Assembly: GCA_003248565.1 (NCBI GenBank)
Contig: QFOV01000272.1
Span: 1 to 5,166, forward strand
Source of the DNA: Stenotrophomonas sp.
GTDB taxonomy: Bacteria; Pseudomonadota; Gammaproteobacteria; Xanthomonadales; Xanthomonadaceae
DNA: 5,166 nt
Direction of reading: 5' to 3'
In this document: in pieces, positions 4,122-5,166 of the stretch
How the letters are laid out: each line of letters starts with the position of its first letter
Numbering within the stretch: the first letter of the stretch is position 1
Made by a program: the position numbers and the translations under genes
Notes under the pieces: model-generated
Database searches by the model: none
Told to the model about the DNA's origin: nothing
Seen by the model: only the letters and a program-made list of their open reading frames with translations

Positions 4122-4577
4122 ATGGCTATCACTCAAAACTACGGCACTGGCCGCCGCAAGTCCTCCACCGCCCGCGTGTTCCTGCGCAAGGGCACTGGCA
4201 ACATCACCGTCAATGGCCGTCCGCTGGACGAGTTCTTTGGCCGTGAGACTGCACGCATGATCGTGCGTCAGCCGCTGGAACTGACCCAGAACACCGAAAG
4301 CTTTGACATTCTTGTCACTGCTGCCGGCGGCGGCACCACCGGCCAGGCCGGTGCGATCCGTCTGGGCATCGCCCGTGCGCTGGTCGAGTACGACGAAACC
4401 CTGAAGTCCGAGCTGCGCAAGGCTGGCTTCATGACCCGTGACGCCCGTGAAGTCGAGCGTAAGAAGGTCGGCGTTAATCGCTTCGGGGTGGGATTCTTCG
4501 GAATCCCACTGGGAAGGCAAAAGCCCGGCTTCGGCCGGGCTTTTGTCGTTTCTGGGATTGGAGTTGGGAATTGGTGA
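4122..4577 (+). CDS. rpsI: 30S ribosomal protein S9 with its C-terminal tail lost by a 3' deletion
   Basis: Residues 1-117 are a normal S9 (MAITQNYGTGRRKSSTARVF at the start, GGGTTGQAGAIRLGIARAL in the middle, VERKKVG at 111-117). The universal tail that should follow, LHKARRATQFSKR, is absent. Instead the frame continues for 34 unrelated residues (VNRFGVGFF to GIGVGNW) to a TGA at 4575-4577, giving 151 residues rather than the usual 130. CGTTAA, the expected last codon and stop, is present at 4472-4477 but out of frame. A 37-nt deletion between 4471 and 4472 explains this exactly. The tail normally reaches the anticodon stem-loop of P-site tRNA, its final Arg being the closest contact. Its loss would impair translation or may reflect an assembly error. 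The gene follows rplM by 2 nt and precedes a terminator now inside the frame. Confidence 0.93.
   Translation: MAITQNYGTGRRKSSTARVFLRKGTGNITVNGRPLDEFFGRETARMIVRQPLELTQNTESFDILVTAAGGGTTGQAGAIRLGIARALVEYDETLKSELRKAGFMTRDAREVERKKVGVNRFGVGFFGIPLGRQKPGFGRAFVVSGIGVGNW
4488..4509 (+). repeat. 9-bp hairpin with UUCG loop in the former rpsI 3' untranslated region
   Basis: GTGGGATTC (4488-4496) and GAATCCCAC (4501-4509) are perfectly complementary around the very stable TTCG tetraloop. No T-tract follows, so it is more likely an mRNA-stabilising structure than a terminator. It lies 10 nt beyond the out-of-frame original TAA. Confidence 0.6.
4519..4544 (+). terminator. intrinsic terminator of the rplM-rpsI operon
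   Basis: AAAA, then GCCCGGC (4523-4529), the TTCG loop (4530-4533), GCCGGGC (4534-4540) and TTTT (4541-4544). The flanking A and T runs lengthen the stem and make it look bidirectional. It sits about 40 nt beyond the original rpsI TAA, but inside the extended frame created by the deletion. Confidence 0.9.
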
Positions 4578-4598
4578 TTCGCCAAAGCTGGGGCAAGG

Positions 4599-4664
4599 CC
4601 AAAGCCAAAGCCCAAGCCCAAGCCCAAGCCCAAGCCAAAGCCAAAGCCAAAGCCAAAGCCAAGG
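4599..4664 (+). repeat. hexanucleotide tandem repeat, 11 units
   Basis: Two CCAAAG units, four CCCAAG, four more CCAAAG and a final CCAAGG run head to tail without interruption. A degenerate unit (GCAAGG) precedes at 4593-4598. The blocks of identical variants suggest expansion by slippage or unequal exchange. It lies outside any gene. Confidence 0.85.
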
Positions 4665-4801
4665 CACCCCTCCCCGGCCCTCCCCTGCGCTGCGCGCAAG
4701 GGAGGGGGTGGATGGTCGCATTCGATGCATATCCGGCGTGGGAAGTGCCGCACTTGCCCCCTCCCTTGCGCGCGGCGCAGGGGAGGGCTGGGGAGGGGTG
4801 C
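4664..4801. repeat. 45-bp near-perfect inverted repeat with 48-nt spacer
   Basis: Arm 4664-4708 is complementary to 4757-4801 at 43 of 45 positions. The two exceptions (4676/4789 and 4691/4774) are both G-U wobbles if the plus strand is transcribed. Each arm also folds alone, because CCCTCCCCTGCGC pairs with GCGCAAGGGAGGG apart from one C-A mismatch. It therefore resembles two facing REP-type palindromes. Confidence 0.8.
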
Positions 4802-4863
4802 TTTGGCTTTCGAGCTTTTGCTCCTGCCAATCCCTGATCCTCCAATCCCGAAACTTCAGCCAC

Positions 4864-4892
4864 AAAAAAAGACCAGATCTTTCGATCTGGCC
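4864..4892 (-). terminator. intrinsic terminator of the first tRNA-Gln copy
   Basis: On the minus strand, GGCCAGATC (4892-4884), a GAAA tetraloop and GATCTGGTC (4879-4871) are followed by seven T (4870-4864). The single imperfect pair is a G-U wobble on the minus-strand RNA and would be an A-C mismatch on the other strand, which supports the orientation. It begins 11 nt past the tRNA 3' end. Confidence 0.9.
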
Positions 4893-4902
4893 TTTTGATA
4901 TC

Positions 4903-4977
4903 TGGCAGCCCCGGAAGGATTCGAACCTCCGAATGTCTGAGTCAGAGTCAGATGCCTTACCGCTTGGCGACGGGGCT
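4903..4977 (-). tRNA. tRNA-Gln (anticodon CTG), copy 1
   Basis: A 75-nt cloverleaf on the minus strand. The acceptor stem is AGCCCCG with CGGGGCT, then G and an encoded CCA. The D-arm stem is GCC/GGC. The anticodon stem TCTGA/TCAGA carries loop CTCTGAC, giving anticodon CTG, which reads the CAG glutamine codon. The T-arm is GGAGG, TTCGAAT, CCTTC with one G-U pair. It is identical over all 75 nt to the copy at 5081-5155 and has its own terminator. Confidence 0.96.
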
Positions 4978-4990
4978 ATGGTGCGTGGCG

Positions 4991-4996
4991 ATTATC
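4991..4996 (-). promoter_or_regulatory. possible -10 element for tRNA-Gln copy 1
   Basis: On the minus strand, GATAAT (five of six matches to the -10 consensus) is preceded by TGC, which makes an extended -10, and followed by a GC-rich discriminator (CGCCACGC) typical of stable-RNA promoters. The start would fall about 7 nt before the tRNA. I see no good -35 at the right spacing. An own promoter is expected because a terminator separates this copy from the upstream one. Confidence 0.5.
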
Positions 4997-5042
4997 GCAC
5001 ACCCGGCTTGCTTGTTGGTCCTGGCGCGAAGGTCCTGAATAG

Positions 5043-5074
5043 AAAAAAGGCCTGATCTTGCGATCAGGCCTTTT
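5043..5074 (-). terminator. intrinsic terminator of the second tRNA-Gln copy
   Basis: On the minus strand, AAAA, GGCCTGATC (5070-5062), a GCAA tetraloop and GATCAGGCC (5057-5049) are followed by six T (5048-5043). The stem is perfect. It lies 6 nt past the tRNA 3' end, between the two tRNA genes. Confidence 0.92.
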
Positions 5075-5080
5075 CATGTT

Positions 5081-5155
5081 TGGCAGCCCCGGAAGGATTC
5101 GAACCTCCGAATGTCTGAGTCAGAGTCAGATGCCTTACCGCTTGGCGACGGGGCT
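5081..5155 (-). tRNA. tRNA-Gln (anticodon CTG), copy 2
   Basis: Identical to the tRNA at 4903-4977, including the CTG anticodon and encoded CCA. It is transcribed first of the pair. Only 11 bases of its upstream flank are inside the window, so its promoter is not visible. Confidence 0.96.
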
Positions 5156-5166
5156 GTAGTGCAGGT

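Larger units (their letters stand above)
4554..4849. repeat. composite inverted-repeat block (possible MITE-like element)
   Basis: Outer repeats GGGATTGGAG (4554-4563) and its exact complement (4840-4849) bound a block that also contains AAAGCCAAAG-type hexamers on both sides and a long central inverted repeat. Allowing one gap, the outer match extends into the flanking GTTTC. No protein is encoded; frames reading alternating Ala-Lys/Gln here are artefacts of the repeat. I see no clear target-site duplication. Confidence 0.5.

Noticed and set aside
4571..4837. Open frames encoding Ala-Lys/Gln repeats or, on the other strand, Leu-Ala/Gly-Phe repeats
   Set aside because: They arise from the hexamer array and long inverted repeat, have no ribosome-binding site, and are open in several frames at once.

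Overview
The window looks like chromosomal DNA from a xanthomonad, most likely Stenotrophomonas or a close relative. Clp, SpeD, Coq7, L13 and S9 are all of the Xanthomonadaceae type. The spaces between genes are full of short palindromes headed by GTAG, which match the SMAG repeats described in Stenotrophomonas maltophilia. The genus is inferred from these features, without a database search.

Layout, left to right. Positions 1-562 hold no complete gene: a lower-GC stretch, then about 280 bp packed with hairpins, including GTAG repeats, lying 3' of clp. The clp gene (minus) and speD (plus) are divergent. Downstream of speD is a two-hairpin ACGG-loop RNA that fits the guanidine-II (mini-ykkC) riboswitch. 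Its second hairpin is embedded in a strong intrinsic terminator, ahead of a guanidinium-exporter-type SMR gene (sugE/gdx). sugE and coq7 (minus) converge on a mirror-symmetric array of four GTAG repeats. coq7 and the rplM-rpsI operon diverge from a region with a good promoter in each direction. After rpsI come its terminator, a roughly 300-bp repeat block (hexamer array plus a 45-bp inverted repeat) and two identical tRNA-Gln(CTG) genes on the minus strand, each with its own terminator.

Main points. First, rpsI is abnormal: its last 13 codons are replaced, in a way exactly explained by a 37-nt deletion that moves the normal TAA out of frame. The reading frame then runs through the operon's own terminator, so terminated transcripts should lack a stop codon. 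This is either a real lesion of the S9 tail that contacts P-site tRNA, or an assembly error. Second, the riboswitch-terminator overlap gives a readable ON-switch mechanism for guanidine export. Third, the GTAG repeats sit in the sense orientation just past gene stops, and in clp the GTAG supplies the stop codon.

The genes are mostly housekeeping: global regulation (clp), polyamine synthesis (speD), guanidinium efflux (sugE), ubiquinone synthesis (coq7), and translation (rplM, rpsI, tRNA-Gln). I see no mobile-element protein, CRISPR array or defence system.
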